A stretch of 64,000 nucleotides of DNA from Spongiibacteraceae bacterium (lineage in GTDB: Bacteria; Pseudomonadota; Gammaproteobacteria; Pseudomonadales; Dasaniaceae). The stretch's first letter is position 1, and every line of letters starts with the position of its first letter. Under the pieces are notes generated by a model, which saw only the letters and a program-made list of their open reading frames with translations, had not been told where the DNA came from and did no database searches. The DNA lies in the NCBI GenBank assembly GCA_028280715.1, contig JANQLG010000033.1, positions 62,001 to 126,000 on the forward strand, given 5' to 3'. This document shows positions 9,791-19,578 of this stretch, piece after piece. Position numbers and translations under genes: made by a program.

Positions 9791-9807
9791 CTGCTATTAG
9801 ATAGCAG
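9791..9807. terminator. small perfect hairpin between convergent genes
   Basis: CTGCTAT and ATAGCAG pair perfectly (7 bp) around a TAG loop, in the 44-base gap between pepN and the minus-strand hypothetical gene. Neither side has a clear U-run, so it is only a weak candidate for a bidirectional terminator. Confidence 0.3.
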
Positions 9808-9810
9808 TGG

Positions 9811-10200
9811 TCAAAAGTCTTTAAATATTGAGAAATCTGAAACATAACCGAGCCGTTCCCAGACAATACATTTGGCCATATATTCGTTGACGACGGGCAA
9901 ATCATCTTTGATTTCTTTGACATGAACACGGTAGTAAATGATGTATTGTCGTCTATCAGCATCGTAACGCGATGAGAATTGATCAAAATATTTGCTGATT
10001 ATGTCATCATCATATTGGTCGATAATTTTATTCTCACAATCAACAGTGGCATCATCCATACTGCGAGCAAAGGTAAATGTTGGTTCATCAGAAGATCTGC
10101 CAAAGGTTAGATAGACGATGGTGATGGTAACGGCAATAACAGATAGAAGAGCCATTACAATCAGCGGAGTTTTCAGCCCCGTTTGGGAATTATCTTTCAT
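9811..10200 (-). CDS. hypothetical single-span membrane protein
   Basis: I do not recognise this 129-residue protein. It has a short polar N-terminus, one hydrophobic segment (about residues 12-34, TPLIVMALLSVIAVTITIVY) and a soluble, acidic C-terminal domain with two Cys (CENK and CIVW), probably outside the membrane where the Cys could pair. ATG 10200 is preferred because it places the membrane segment near the N-terminus; an in-frame start at 10275 would add 25 residues. The gene is convergent with pepN and divergent from the VanZ-like gene. Confidence 0.6.
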   Translation of the reverse strand: MKDNSQTGLKTPLIVMALLSVIAVTITIVYLTFGRSSDEPTFTFARSMDDATVDCENKIIDQYDDDIISKYFDQFSSRYDADRRQYIIYYRVHVKEIKDDLPVVNEYMAKCIVWERLGYVSDFSIFKDF

Positions 10201-10304
10201 TGCTACAGTTCTTATTGATTTGCGAAAAAATATTAAGCGATAAAGTGAAACATTATAGTCCATTAGCGCCGTCATTTACGTTATAAACCTGAGAAATTGT
10301 ATCA

Positions 10305-10715
10305 GTGGCTGTTACCTCCATGAGAAGTTTTTTGTCGATAGCCAAAGTCAGTCGAATAGCCTTTTTTGTAGCATTGGTAGCGATTACTACCCTGGCTGTT
10401 ATGCCGGCAGATGATGTGTCTATCAGTTTGGGCTGGGACAAGGCCAATCATGTACTGGCTTTTTTTGTATTATTTTGGGTGATGGACTATGCCTGGCCGA
10501 AAGAGCTCGATGTATACCAAAAATGTTTATTTCTACTGCTGTACGGTTTGATATTGGAATTTTTGCAGTTTTTCAGCGTTAGCCGCGATTTTTCGTTGAT
10601 TGATATGGTGGCTGATGGTGTTGGTCTATTGTTTTATATTGTGCTTAGACCGCTGCTATTTGCTAAATTTCGTTATTGGCTAGTGGCCAATACGTTTTTC
10701 ACACTAGAGCAATAA
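10305..10715 (+). CDS. VanZ-like membrane protein
   Basis: This 136-residue protein has four hydrophobic segments. The pattern WDKANHVLAFFVLFW, then LLLYGLILEFLQFF and DMVADGVGLL is characteristic of the VanZ-like family of small membrane proteins (named after the teicoplanin-resistance protein; role in most bacteria unknown). The start is uncertain: GTG 10305 has only a weak GAGAA upstream, and ATG 10320 has no site. It is followed 48 bases later by a flavodoxin-like gene. Confidence 0.75.
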   Translation: MAVTSMRSFLSIAKVSRIAFFVALVAITTLAVMPADDVSISLGWDKANHVLAFFVLFWVMDYAWPKELDVYQKCLFLLLYGLILEFLQFFSVSRDFSLIDMVADGVGLLFYIVLRPLLFAKFRYWLVANTFFTLEQ

Positions 10716-10763
10716 ACCTAGAATAGTAAACCAGGGGCAATAAAGTAGATCAGTAATCTTTCG

Positions 10764-11219
10764 ATGAAGCGCCTATTAATCGTTTTTCATAGTCAGTCGG
10801 GTAGTACTGCTGCACTTGCTCAAGCTGTGTTTGAAGGTGCTCGCCAGGAATCCAATATAGATATTCGCTGCTTGTTGGCGATGGAGGCGGGTATTGATGA
10901 TCTGTTATGGTGTGATGGTGTTATTTTGGGATCGCCTGAAAACTTTGGTTATTTGTCAGGCGGGTTAAAAAATTTTTTTGACAGAACCTTTTATCCGGCT
11001 GAGCCTCATCAGCTTAATTTACCCTATGCTACCTTCATCAGTGCAGGTAATGATGGCACTGGTGCTGTCAGACAATTGCATCGCATTGTAAAGGGGTATC
11101 CGCTGAGAGAAATTGCTGAGCCCATCATCGTAAAAGGTGAGGTGAGCGAACAAGGTTTGCAACAGTGTCGAGAACTGGGGCAGGCGATGGCGGCAGGTTT
11201 AGATTTAGGAATTTTCTAA
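10764..11219 (+). CDS. flavodoxin family protein / NAD(P)H-dependent FMN reductase-like
   Basis: This 151-residue protein has the flavodoxin fold. The FMN phosphate loop is at residues 9-16 (HSQSGSTAAL). The GSPENFGYLSGGLKNFFDRTF stretch (about 57-77) matches the isoalloxazine-contact loop of the NAD(P)H:quinone/FMN reductase branch rather than electron-carrier flavodoxins. It is cytosolic and presumably acts in small redox reactions. The partner is unknown. No operon partner other than the VanZ-like gene upstream. Confidence 0.8.
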   Translation: MKRLLIVFHSQSGSTAALAQAVFEGARQESNIDIRCLLAMEAGIDDLLWCDGVILGSPENFGYLSGGLKNFFDRTFYPAEPHQLNLPYATFISAGNDGTGAVRQLHRIVKGYPLREIAEPIIVKGEVSEQGLQQCRELGQAMAAGLDLGIF

Positions 11220-11334
11220 CTGGCTGCAATATTTGCAGAGTGATTACAGATTGCTTACTTTCTGCAGGATATTGAGCAGTCAGCAATGATTTATAAAGAA
11301 GTTGTTGATAAAGCTATTACTTATAAACTTATAA

Positions 11335-11889
11335 TTATAAATAAGTGATTAAATAACCGATCCCTGCCAGCGCCGCCAGGCCAATCATAATAGCTATGCT
11401 ATTAATCAATACCTTACTGGCTTTTTGCGATGTAGAAATCTGCATAGTATCGTGACGATTGCCCACTGAGGAGGGTTTTGTTTTCCAGTTTTTATCCGAT
11501 ACGGGTTTAGGGGGGGGCTTTTTCTTAGCTGCGGGTTGTACCACGCGTACTTTGGTGGCATTGGCATCAGGTTCCTTTTCAGATTCACTGGGGCCATCGA
11601 CTTTGAATGTTAAAACGTCAAAACGTACGACATCACCCGGATTGAGTGATGCTTCGGTAATTTGCTTGTCATTGAGAAATGTGCCGTTGGAAGAATCGAG
11701 GTCGCGGATCAACAGGCGACCATCTTTGACGGCCAGTTCGGCATGCTGCCGGGACAGATGAGTACCGGGAATGGTGATATCACAGCTTGAGTCCCGGCCT
11801 AACACTGAATGATTGCCGATCTCAAAACTTTGTCCAGCCAGCCAGTCTCCCTCAGCTGTTAAGGTCCATTTCTTCTCGTCGTCAGACAA
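11335..11889 (-). CDS. FHA domain protein with C-terminal membrane anchor
   Basis: The N-terminal 95 residues form a forkhead-associated domain, which binds phosphothreonine peptides. The conserved set is present: GRDSSCDI (31-38), SRQHAEL (46-52) and SSNGTFLN (66-73). A Lys/Pro-rich linker (about 100-155) leads to one membrane segment at about 162-182. The gene is divergent from a Ser/Thr kinase gene with a similar membrane anchor, 209 bases away, so the natural inference is that the kinase phosphorylates a protein this domain reads. The 114-base gap downstream is AT-rich with no clear terminator. Confidence 0.88.
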   Translation of the reverse strand: MSDDEKKWTLTAEGDWLAGQSFEIGNHSVLGRDSSCDITIPGTHLSRQHAELAVKDGRLLIRDLDSSNGTFLNDKQITEASLNPGDVVRFDVLTFKVDGPSESEKEPDANATKVRVVQPAAKKKPPPKPVSDKNWKTKPSSVGNRHDTMQISTSQKASKVLINSIAIMIGLAALAGIGYLITYL

Positions 11890-12098
11890 GTCTCATACCC
11901 CCTTTTAGAATAAGGCTTGCTAATTTACCTGTAACTTTTTAGCAGAAAATTACCCATTGGTCACATCTATCGGCCGAAAATTTATTTTATGCAGTAAAGA
12001 ACACATTATCTATCTAACTTGTTAAGGCGCAGCCATGTAGCGTATTGACGCTATACTGGTTCATCACATGTTTAATAAATTAAGAAGGGAAAACACCG

Positions 12099-13784
12099 TT
12101 GCCACAGCAAGTAGCGCAAGCAGCTAAGATAGAGCTGAGCGGGTATGAAATAGGCAGCCCTTTGGGAGAAGGGGGAATGGCCACGGTTTATAAGGGTAAG
12201 CAACTATCTTTGGATCGAGATGTGGCTGTGAAGGTACTAAATGCCACCCTGCTAGAGGATGCACATTTGCAGGCGCAATTTCAGCAGGAATCCAAACTGA
12301 TTGCCAAGCTTAATCATCCCAATATCATTCAGGTTATTGACCAGGGTATTAGCGAAAATAATCAACCCTGGTTTGTTATGCAGTATGTCAAATGTGTGCC
12401 TCTGGATGCCGTGGCCAAACGGGCTGATGTCGCATTGACTCGCAAACTCGATATTCTCGTGCAAATTGCTCAAGCCTTATCCTACGCTCATCGCAATGGC
12501 ATTGTGCACCGTGATATCAAACCAGCGAACGTGTTAGTTGATTATGAAGGTCATGTGAGAGTTGTTGATTTCGGGATTGCTGGTTACTTTGAAACCCAGT
12601 CCGGCAGCGGTACTGCTCAGGACGTCGTTATGGGGACACCAGCCTATATGGCACCAGAACAGAATGACCCTCATCAACAGGTGACTCATTTGAGTGATAT
12701 CTATTCTCTGGGTGTGCTGGCGCATGAATTAATACTAGGTTATCTGCCGAATCAAAAAGTCGAGCAGCCAAAAAAAGTGCACAAAACACTATTGGCCGTT
12801 ATTAACGATTGTTTGCAAGAAGATAGCGCATTCAGGCCTCAGTCAGTGGAAGCTGTCCGGCAGCGCTTACTGCAGTTATTGCAGGGGCAGCATTTACAGG
12901 ACAAATCCTGGGAAGAAGATCGTCAGCGTGATGCTATTTCTGCCGACTACAAACTGCTCGATGTCTTAAAGGAAAATCAATACGGCGCAACTTATCTGGT
13001 GCATGAATCCAAATGTCAGCATCTATTGGTGATTAAAAAGCAATCAGTGGCGTACCAGGGCCGAGCTTATGAATTATCGAAAAAAATAGCTGGACTATCC
13101 CACCCCCATATCGCGACTATTTATGGTACTGCCAAAAATGAACGAGTGTTTATTGCGGTGGTTGAGTATGTCGAGGGCGGTAGTTTAGCGGGCTGTCTAA
13201 CACAAGCTTTCAGCCTTGACCATTGGTTATTGTTGGCGAGGCAACTTTGCAGAGCGTTATTGTTCGCTCACCAGCAAGAAATTATTCATGGCAACTTACG
13301 CCCCAGTAATATTCTGATGGTCAGTGCCGGACATATTAAACTGGCAGATTTTGGTTTCGAGGATCACAGCGTGGGCGAAGGTGTTGACTGGTATCAACCC
13401 TTTGATGACGAAAAAACGGTAGTTTCCGATATTTATTCAGTGGGGGCGGTTTTATTTCATTTGTTAACAGGCCAAGTGGTAGAACACGATACCGAGGGCG
13501 TTAAAAACCTGAATGCGCTTAAGGTATTACCCAAGCCATTGGCGAAATTACTGAAGCATATGTTGCAGGCGAAACCTAAGGATAGGCCAAAAAGTATGGA
13601 AGAGGTTTGTCAGGTTTTAGAACAGTTCACCGATGAAGCAAAAACAGAAATACATTTGGCTGCTGAGTCTCCAAAACAACAGACAGCTCGACCAGGTAAT
13701 CGTAAATGGGCAGTTGTTATTGCAATTTTGGTACTGCTGTTTTTTATTGCCGAAGGTTTATGGCTATTCGGTTCACTTCAATAA
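12099..13784 (+). CDS. membrane-anchored Ser/Thr protein kinase with a second, degenerate kinase domain
   Basis: Residues 16-265 are a complete Hanks-type kinase: glycine loop GEGGMATVYKG (23-33), Lys45 in VAVKVL, catalytic HRDIKPAN (137-144), DFG (157-159) and APE (185-187). Residues 284-510 form a second kinase fold whose glycine loop is eroded (KENQYGATYLV) and whose HRD is HGN (397-399), although Lys313/314 and DFG (417-419) remain; it is probably a pseudokinase. A membrane segment ends the protein (538-558). TTG 12099 is the start, with AAGGGA upstream; no ATG is near. The divergent FHA gene suggests one signalling unit. Its substrates are unknown. Confidence 0.88.
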   Translation: MPQQVAQAAKIELSGYEIGSPLGEGGMATVYKGKQLSLDRDVAVKVLNATLLEDAHLQAQFQQESKLIAKLNHPNIIQVIDQGISENNQPWFVMQYVKCVPLDAVAKRADVALTRKLDILVQIAQALSYAHRNGIVHRDIKPANVLVDYEGHVRVVDFGIAGYFETQSGSGTAQDVVMGTPAYMAPEQNDPHQQVTHLSDIYSLGVLAHELILGYLPNQKVEQPKKVHKTLLAVINDCLQEDSAFRPQSVEAVRQRLLQLLQGQHLQDKSWEEDRQRDAISADYKLLDVLKENQYGATYLVHESKCQHLLVIKKQSVAYQGRAYELSKKIAGLSHPHIATIYGTAKNERVFIAVVEYVEGGSLAGCLTQAFSLDHWLLLARQLCRALLFAHQQEIIHGNLRPSNILMVSAGHIKLADFGFEDHSVGEGVDWYQPFDDEKTVVSDIYSVGAVLFHLLTGQVVEHDTEGVKNLNALKVLPKPLAKLLKHMLQAKPKDRPKSMEEVCQVLEQFTDEAKTEIHLAAESPKQQTARPGNRKWAVVIAILVLLFFIAEGLWLFGSLQ

Positions 13785-13804
13785 TAGTTCTCAAAATTTT
13801 GCTG

Positions 13805-14680
13805 TTATTCATCTTTGCTAGCATCAAGTAAAGTGGCAAAGGCCGCTGCCGCATTGCTTAAACTCTTATTGTGGTGGTAAACATAACCGAGCGTGCGCTG
13901 CAGCTTGATGGCATTAATGTCGAGGATTTTTAGCTCGTCATCGATCATTGTATGTGGCAGTACACTCCAGCCTAGCCCGATGGATACCATCATTTTCAAG
14001 GTTTCCAGATAATTTGTTTCCATTGAGATATTCAGTGACAGATGGTGTTGTTTGAATAAAGCTTTAATGATTTGCCCGGTGTAGGTGTTAAGTCCTGGCA
14101 GAATAGCTGGATATTGGCTGAGGGTAGATAAATCGACTTCATCGTGAATGGCCAGAGGGTGATTGGGAGCAATGGTGACTAACAGCTCATCAACCCACAG
14201 GGGTTGATGTTTGATTGGGCTGCTGCCTGCGGGATCCAGTGTGATCACGCCGAGTTCAATCTGACCCTGCATGATTTGCTCATAGGCTTCTTCCGAATCC
14301 ATAAAATCAATGTCTAAATGCACCTGCGGATAGCGCTTGCTATAACTTTGTAAGACCGGTGGTAGGCGATGCAGACCAATATGATGGCTGATACCCATAC
14401 TCAGGGTGCCGCTAATCTCACCCTGCAAGTCATCAATGCTCCTTTTAGCTTCTTTCACTGCCTGCAAAATTTGCCGTGCTTGGGGCAGCAGGGCATTGCC
14501 CGCTTCGGTGAGGTGAACACTGCGACCAATGCGGTCAAACAGGCGACACTCCAGCTGGCTTTCCAGTGTGGCGATACGCTTGCTGATGGCAGGTTGAGTC
14601 AGGTGTAGCGCTTCGGCTGCTGCCGAGAAAGAGGCCAGATCTGCGACACTAAGAAAGGCCTGTAGATTTTGGGTATCCAT
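13805..14680 (-). CDS. LysR family transcriptional regulator next to leuCDB
   Basis: This 291-residue LysR-type regulator has an N-terminal winged helix (residues 3-62, FSAAAEALHLTQPAISKRIA) and a substrate-binding effector domain (about 90-285). It is divergent from leuC, the position held by a conserved LysR regulator in Pseudomonas-like genomes, so control of leuCDB is likely (inference). The effector is unknown. The gene ends 20 bases from the convergent kinase gene. The intergenic palindromes at 14705-14736 are its probable binding sites. Confidence 0.88.
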   Translation of the reverse strand: MDTQNLQAFLSVADLASFSAAAEALHLTQPAISKRIATLESQLECRLFDRIGRSVHLTEAGNALLPQARQILQAVKEAKRSIDDLQGEISGTLSMGISHHIGLHRLPPVLQSYSKRYPQVHLDIDFMDSEEAYEQIMQGQIELGVITLDPAGSSPIKHQPLWVDELLVTIAPNHPLAIHDEVDLSTLSQYPAILPGLNTYTGQIIKALFKQHHLSLNISMETNYLETLKMMVSIGLGWSVLPHTMIDDELKILDINAIKLQRTLGYVYHHNKSLSNAAAAFATLLDASKDE

Positions 14681-14704
14681 TACTAGTTGCCAGTTGTTGA
14701 TATG

Positions 14705-14736
14705 ACACTTAGTGTAAATCTATTGATAACCAATAG
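14705..14736. promoter_or_regulatory. inverted repeats between lysR gene and leuC, likely operator
   Basis: Two short dyads lie in the 151-base divergent gap: ACACT-T-AGTGT (14705-14715) and CTATTG-N5-CAATAG (14720-14736). The second has the spacing and symmetry usual for LysR-type boxes. It lies about 27 bases upstream of the leuC -35 candidate, a normal position for LysR activation and autoregulation. Confidence 0.4.
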
Positions 14737-14762
14737 CTATTCAATGTATGAAAAATATGAAT

Positions 14763-14791
14763 TTGTTTTATCTGAAACTCCGCTCTACAAT
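14763..14791 (+). promoter_or_regulatory. candidate sigma-70 promoter of leuCDB
   Basis: TTGTTT (14763-14768) and TACAAT (14786-14791) are separated by 17 bases. The -10 matches 5 of 6, the -35 only 3 of 6, which fits an activator-dependent promoter. The leader before leuC would be about 35 bases, leaving no room for a leader-peptide attenuator. Confidence 0.45.
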
Positions 14792-14831
14792 TCGACCATA
14801 AATTAACCAGGCTCATAAACGAGGCAGAGAA

Positions 14832-16259
14832 ATGGCTGGTAAAACGCTCTACGACAAACTGTGGGATGCCCACTTGGTCAAACAGCGCGATGATGGTACG
14901 GCGCTGATTTATATTGATCGTCATTTGGTGCATGAAGTCACTTCGCCGCAAGCCTTTGAGGGTTTGCGCATGGCGGGTCGTAAGCCCTGGCGTGTGGATG
15001 CCAATTTGGCGACACCTGATCACAACGTGCCTTCACTGCCTTCCGAGCGTGAAGGTGGTGTCGATGGCATTGTGGAGGAAGTTTCGCGCATTCAGGTACA
15101 AACACTGGATGCCAACTGTGAAGACTTCGGTATCCAGGAGTTTGAAATCAATGATGTTCGCCAGGGCATTGTGCATGTAGTTGGGCCAGAGCAGGGTGCA
15201 ACACTTCCAGGTATGACAGTTGTGTGCGGTGATTCCCATACCGCAACTCATGGCGCATTGGGTGCCTTGGCGCACGGCATTGGCACTTCAGAGGTTGAGC
15301 ATGTATTGGCGACCCAATGTTTGATTCAGAAAAAGATGAAAAACATGCTGGTTGAAGTTAATGGCGAACTCAGTCCTGGCGTCACGCCCAAGGATGTTGT
15401 GTTAGCCATTATTGGCGAAATCGGCACAGCAGGCGGTACCGGTTATGCGATGGAGTTTGGCGGCAGTGTATTCCGCGATATGTCGGTCGAAGGGCGCATG
15501 ACGGTTTGCAATATGGCGATTGAAGCCGGTGCTCGCGTTGGTATGGTCGCTGTTGATGATAAAACGGTCGATTATGTGAAAGGCAGGCCTTTTGCACCAA
15601 GCGGTGATCTGTGGGACAAGGCTGTAGCTTATTGGAACACTTTGCACAGTGATGCCGATGCTGAATTTGATCTTGTCGTGACTATGGATGCTACAGAAAT
15701 CCTTCCGCAAGTGACCTGGGGTAATTCGCCAGAGATGGTAACGTCGGTAGAAGGCAATGTGCCTGATCCTGCCGCTGTTGATGACCCATCCGCGAAAGCC
15801 GCTATTGAGCGCGCGCTGGAATATATGGGCTTGACTGCCGGTATGCCAGTTAAAGACATCAAACTGGATTGTGTGTTTATTGGCTCCTGCACTAACTCCC
15901 GCATCGAAGATCTTCGCGCCGCCGCTGCAGTAGTGAAGGGAAAAAAAGTAGCCGATAACGTTAAACGTGTTTTAGTAGTGCCCGGCTCTGGTTTAGTGAA
16001 ACAACAGGCAGAGCAGGAAGGCTTGGATAAAATCTTTATCGAAGCCGGTATGGAATGGCGCCAACCCAGTTGCTCCATGTGTTTGGGTATGAACTCAGAC
16101 CGTCTCGGCGAAGGTGAGCATTGTGCCTCGACTTCTAACCGAAACTTCGAGGGACGGCAGGGCTTTGGTGGTCGTACCCATTTGGTGAGTCCCGCTATGG
16201 CAGCAGCGGCAGCGATCGCCGGTCACTTTGTCGATGTTCGTGATGTTATGAGCTCGTAG
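14832..16259 (+). CDS. leuC: 3-isopropylmalate dehydratase large subunit
   Basis: LeuC with LeuD isomerises 2-isopropylmalate to 3-isopropylmalate in leucine synthesis, using a 4Fe-4S cluster. The cluster ligands are visible: Cys353 (GSCTNSR), Cys414 and Cys417 ([10 protein letters not shown]). Length 475 is normal. The segments [13 protein letters not shown] and [12 protein letters not shown] are aconitase-family hallmarks. It starts a tight operon leuC-leuD-leuB-asd; leuA is not in this window, as is usual in Pseudomonas relatives. Confidence 0.97.
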   Translation: MAGKTLYDKLWDAHLVKQRDDGTALIYIDRHLVHEVTSPQAFEGLRMAGRKPWRVDANLATPDHNVPSLPSEREGGVDGIVEEVSRIQVQTLDANCEDFGIQEFEINDVRQGIVHVVGPEQGATLPGMTVVCGDSHTATHGALGALAHGIGTSEVEHVLATQCLIQKKMKNMLVEVNGELSPGVTPKDVVLAIIGEIGTAGGTGYAMEFGGSVFRDMSVEGRMTVCNMAIEAGARVGMVAVDDKTVDYVKGRPFAPSGDLWDKAVAYWNTLHSDADAEFDLVVTMDATEILPQVTWGNSPEMVTSVEGNVPDPAAVDDPSAKAAIERALEYMGLTAGMPVKDIKLDCVFIGSCTNSRIEDLRAAAAVVKGKKVADNVKRVLVVPGSGLVKQQAEQEGLDKIFIEAGMEWRQPSCSMCLGMNSDRLGEGEHCASTSNRNFEGRQGFGGRTHLVSPAMAAAAAIAGHFVDVRDVMSS

Positions 16260-16279
16260 AAGGTCTGTAGGAGAATATG

Positions 16280-16921
16280 ATGAAAAGTTTTACCACAGTA
16301 AGCGGTATCGTTGCGCCAATGGATCGCGCCAATGTCGACACCGATATGATTATTCCGAAACAATTTTTGAAGTCGATTAAGCGTTCAGGTTTTGGCCCTT
16401 TCCTGTTTGATGAATTGCGTTATCTGGATAAAGGTAAGCCGGATATGGACTGTACCGGCCGTCCAAAAAATCCTGATTTTCCACTGAATTTTGCTCGCTA
16501 TCAGGGCGCACAGGTTTTGCTGGCACGCGAAAACTTTGGTTGTGGTTCCAGTCGTGAACATGCGCCATGGGCACTGGATGACTTTGGTATCCGTTCAGTG
16601 ATTGCGCCAAGTTTTGCCGATATTTTTTATAACAACTGTTTTAAAAACGGTATGTTGCCGATTGTTTTAGATGAAGCAATTGTTGATCAATTGTTTCAGG
16701 ACATGTATGCCACAGAGGGTTATCAATTAACGATTGACCTGGAAAAACAAGTGGTGATTAAGCCTGACGGTGCTGAGCTTCCCTTTGAAGTCGACAGTTT
16801 CAGAAAGCACTGTCTGTTAAATGGTTTGGATGATATTGGTTTGACTTTGCAGGATGCCGATGCAATTCATTCCTATGAAGAAAAACTGCGTAAAACATCG
16901 CCCTGGCTGTTTGCCAGTTAA
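16280..16921 (+). CDS. leuD: 3-isopropylmalate dehydratase small subunit
   Basis: This 213-residue protein is the swivelling small subunit that completes the LeuCD active site. [17 protein letters not shown] and [16 protein letters not shown] are the family signatures. Two adjacent ATGs occur (16277 and 16280); the second lies 6 bases after AGGAG against 3 for the first, so I chose it. The gap to leuC is about 20 bases, consistent with one transcript. Confidence 0.96.
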   Translation: MKSFTTVSGIVAPMDRANVDTDMIIPKQFLKSIKRSGFGPFLFDELRYLDKGKPDMDCTGRPKNPDFPLNFARYQGAQVLLARENFGCGSSREHAPWALDDFGIRSVIAPSFADIFYNNCFKNGMLPIVLDEAIVDQLFQDMYATEGYQLTIDLEKQVVIKPDGAELPFEVDSFRKHCLLNGLDDIGLTLQDADAIHSYEEKLRKTSPWLFAS

Positions 16922-16948
16922 TCATCATTTTATTGTTGGAGATTTTCT

Positions 16949-18028
16949 GTGAGTAGAAAAGTACTGGTTATTGCAGGCGATGGGATAGGACCAGAGATTG
17001 CTGTTGAGGCGCGAAAGGTATTGGATGTTGCCAATGAGCGTTTTAACCTCGACATCGAATTTGATGAAGCATTGTTAGGCGGTTCTGCCTACGATACCGT
17101 CGGTGTGCCATTACCTGATGAAACTTTGGAGAAAGCTAAAGCGTCTGATGCCATTTTGTTTGGCGCCATTGGTGGACCAAAGTGGGATAACAATGAGCGT
17201 CATCTGCGCCCCGAACAGGGTTTGTTAGATATTCGTTCCAAATTAGAGTTGTTTGGCAATCTGCGCCCGGCGATTTTGTATCCGCAATTGGCCGATGCTT
17301 CTTCTTTAAAACCGGAAGTGGTATCTGGTCTGGATATTTTGATCGTGCGTGAATTAACAGGTGGTATTTATTTTGGTGAGCCCCGTGGTATTCGCACATT
17401 GGAAAATGGAGAGCGCGAAGGTTACAACACCTATAAATACAGCGAGTCCGAAATTGAGCGTATTGCCCGCGTGGCTTTTGAAGCGGCACAAAAACGCAGC
17501 GGCAAATTATGTTCGGTTGATAAAGCTAATGTCTTGGAAGCAACAGTGCTGTGGCGCGAGGTGTTGGATCGGATGGCACCGGAATACCCCGATGTAGAGC
17601 TATCACATATGTATGTGGATAACGCGGCCATGCAGCTGGTACGTGCACCCAAGCAATTTGATGTATTGGTCACAGGTAATATGTTCGGAGACATTCTGTC
17701 CGATGCAGCTGCGATGCTGACCGGCTCCATCGGTATGTTGCCATCGGCTTCGCTCGATAAGAATAATCGTGGCATGTACGAGCCCTGTCATGGTTCAGCA
17801 CCGGATATTGCTGGCCAGGGTAAAGCTAATCCGCTGGCGATGATTTTATCAGCTGCCATGATGCTGCGTTACTCGCTGAATGCACCAGAGGCGGCTGATG
17901 CCATAGAAGCGGCGGTGAGTTCAGTGTTGGATCAGGGCCTGAGAACGCCGGACATTTTCACTGAAGGTGATACCTTGGTGAATACTTCAGGTATGGGCGA
18001 AGCGGTAGCTGTAGCCCTGAAACAGTAA
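16949..18028 (+). CDS. leuB: 3-isopropylmalate dehydrogenase
   Basis: LeuB oxidises and decarboxylates 3-isopropylmalate with NAD+, giving 2-ketoisocaproate. The 359-residue sequence shows the dinucleotide start [15 protein letters not shown], the [14 protein letters not shown] substrate loop, VDKANVLE and [11 protein letters not shown] with the [21 protein letters not shown] site. The start is GTG 16949 with GGAG 7 bases upstream. It follows leuD by 27 bases. Confidence 0.97.
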   Translation: MSRKVLVIAGDGIGPEIAVEARKVLDVANERFNLDIEFDEALLGGSAYDTVGVPLPDETLEKAKASDAILFGAIGGPKWDNNERHLRPEQGLLDIRSKLELFGNLRPAILYPQLADASSLKPEVVSGLDILIVRELTGGIYFGEPRGIRTLENGEREGYNTYKYSESEIERIARVAFEAAQKRSGKLCSVDKANVLEATVLWREVLDRMAPEYPDVELSHMYVDNAAMQLVRAPKQFDVLVTGNMFGDILSDAAAMLTGSIGMLPSASLDKNNRGMYEPCHGSAPDIAGQGKANPLAMILSAAMMLRYSLNAPEAADAIEAAVSSVLDQGLRTPDIFTEGDTLVNTSGMGEAVAVALKQ

Positions 18029-18068
18029 AACAGTTGTTAAATAGATATTTTTGATACGAGATAAAACG

Positions 18069-19181
18069 ATGCAAAGAGTAGGTTTTGTTGGCTGGCGTGG
18101 AATGGTGGGTTCAGTATTGATGGAAAGAATGCTGGCTGAGGATGATTTTAGACACATTAATGAATCAGTATTCTTCACTACCTCAAATGTGGGTGGTCAG
18201 GGGCCGGATATTGGTTGTGATATTCCACCATTAAAGGACGCAAAAGATATCGAAGAGCTGAAGACGATGGATGTGATCATCTCTTGTCAGGGGGGAGATT
18301 ACACCAAAGCGGTATTTCCTGAGTTGCGCAAGCAGGGCTGGGATGGATACTGGATCGATGCAGCCTCAAGCCTGCGTATGGCCGATGATGCCTTGATTAT
18401 CCTTGATCCGGTTAATCTGGATATGATCAAGCAGGGGGTAGTCGATGGCGTAAAGAATTTTGTCGGCGGTAACTGTACTGTTAGCTTGATGTTAATGGCG
18501 CTGGGTGGGTTATTCACTGAAAAACTGGTGGATTGGGCCTCTGTGATGACTTATCAGGCAGCTAGTGGTGCTGGCGCTCAGAATATGCGCGAGTTGATCC
18601 GACAGATGGGAGTGATTGAGAGCAGTGTCAGTGCAGAGTTGGTTAATCCGGCCAGTGCCATTCTGGAGATTGACCGCAAGGTTGCCAGCTCCATGCGTTC
18701 TGATACTTTCCCAACTGATAATTTTGGAGCACCTTTGGCTGGTAGTTTATTGCCCTGGATCGATACGCAACTGGAAAACGGTCAGAGTCGTGAAGAATGG
18801 AAAGGCCAGGCTGAAGCCAATAAATTACTAGGCACTGAAACCATCATTCCCGTTGACGGTATTTGTGTACGTATCGGTGCTATGCGCTGCCATAGCCAGG
18901 CCATTACCCTGAAACTCAATAAAGATGTGCCTATGTCGGATATTGAAGGCATGCTGGCTGAAGCCAATGACTGGGTTCAAGTGGTGCCTAATGAACGTGA
19001 ATTAACACTGCAACAGCTGACACCAACGGCAGTGACTGGCTCGCTGCATATTCCTGTGGGTCGCCTCCGCAAGATGAATATGGGGCCTGAGTACCTGTCA
19101 GCATTCACTGTTGGAGACCAGTTGTTGTGGGGGGCAGCTGAGCCGCTTCGCAGAATGCTGCGGATTTTGATCGAAAAATAA
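18069..19181 (+). CDS. asd: aspartate-semialdehyde dehydrogenase
   Basis: Asd reduces aspartyl phosphate to aspartate semialdehyde with NADPH, feeding lysine/diaminopimelate, methionine and threonine. The protein has 370 residues starting [17 protein letters not shown], with the catalytic Cys136 in [12 protein letters not shown] and the substrate-binding RCHSQA segment further on, as in the gammaproteobacterial long form. ATG 18069 is used; an earlier in-frame codon at 18051 would add six unrelated residues. It closes the leu operon (40-base gap after leuB), an arrangement shared with Pseudomonas. Confidence 0.96.
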   Translation: MQRVGFVGWRGMVGSVLMERMLAEDDFRHINESVFFTTSNVGGQGPDIGCDIPPLKDAKDIEELKTMDVIISCQGGDYTKAVFPELRKQGWDGYWIDAASSLRMADDALIILDPVNLDMIKQGVVDGVKNFVGGNCTVSLMLMALGGLFTEKLVDWASVMTYQAASGAGAQNMRELIRQMGVIESSVSAELVNPASAILEIDRKVASSMRSDTFPTDNFGAPLAGSLLPWIDTQLENGQSREEWKGQAEANKLLGTETIIPVDGICVRIGAMRCHSQAITLKLNKDVPMSDIEGMLAEANDWVQVVPNERELTLQQLTPTAVTGSLHIPVGRLRKMNMGPEYLSAFTVGDQLLWGAAEPLRRMLRILIEK

Positions 19182-19189
19182 CCAGCAAT

Positions 19190-19212
19190 CCTGCTGGGTA
19201 GTACCCAGCAGG
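19190..19212 (+). terminator. strong hairpin after asd, start of the 397-base fimV upstream gap
   Basis: CCTGCTGGGT and ACCCAGCAGG pair perfectly (10 bp) around a 3-base loop, starting 8 bases after the asd stop. There is no U-run directly behind it, so it may stabilise the mRNA 3' end or need Rho rather than act as a classical terminator. The remaining gap to fimV (19213-19578) is AT-rich; I see a TACGT/ACGTA dyad around 19352-19371 and no gene. Confidence 0.5.
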
Positions 19213-19578
19213 TGCCAGACTTAGGTCTCGGTTTTACTTGTTTAGGTGATTCGAATTGTGCAATGGATCATAAAAATGAGGAAAAAGGGGCATTTCTAAC
19301 AAGCAACCCGCCTGTCGATTTCTTGCTAAAAAGCTATTTCTAACTAATACTTACGTCAATTAGTACAGACGTATTCTAGCTTTGCTGTGTCTAATTATTA
19401 CTCATGCTGCAAAGTAAAATAGTATAGCTGGTCGATCATCTAAATCGGCCAGTTCGGTATTAAAGAAGTGGTTTTTCTATTTAAGTTAAGGTTTTTGTAA
19501 ATCAGTCAGATAACTACTTCTGATAAATAACAATTCGGCTAGATGATAGACATTTAAGTTAATTAAAAGGGAAAGATT

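Noticed and set aside
14681-14831. Leucine leader-peptide attenuator before leuC
   Set aside because: The gap has no short frame with a run of Leu codons and no terminator; LysR control is more likely.
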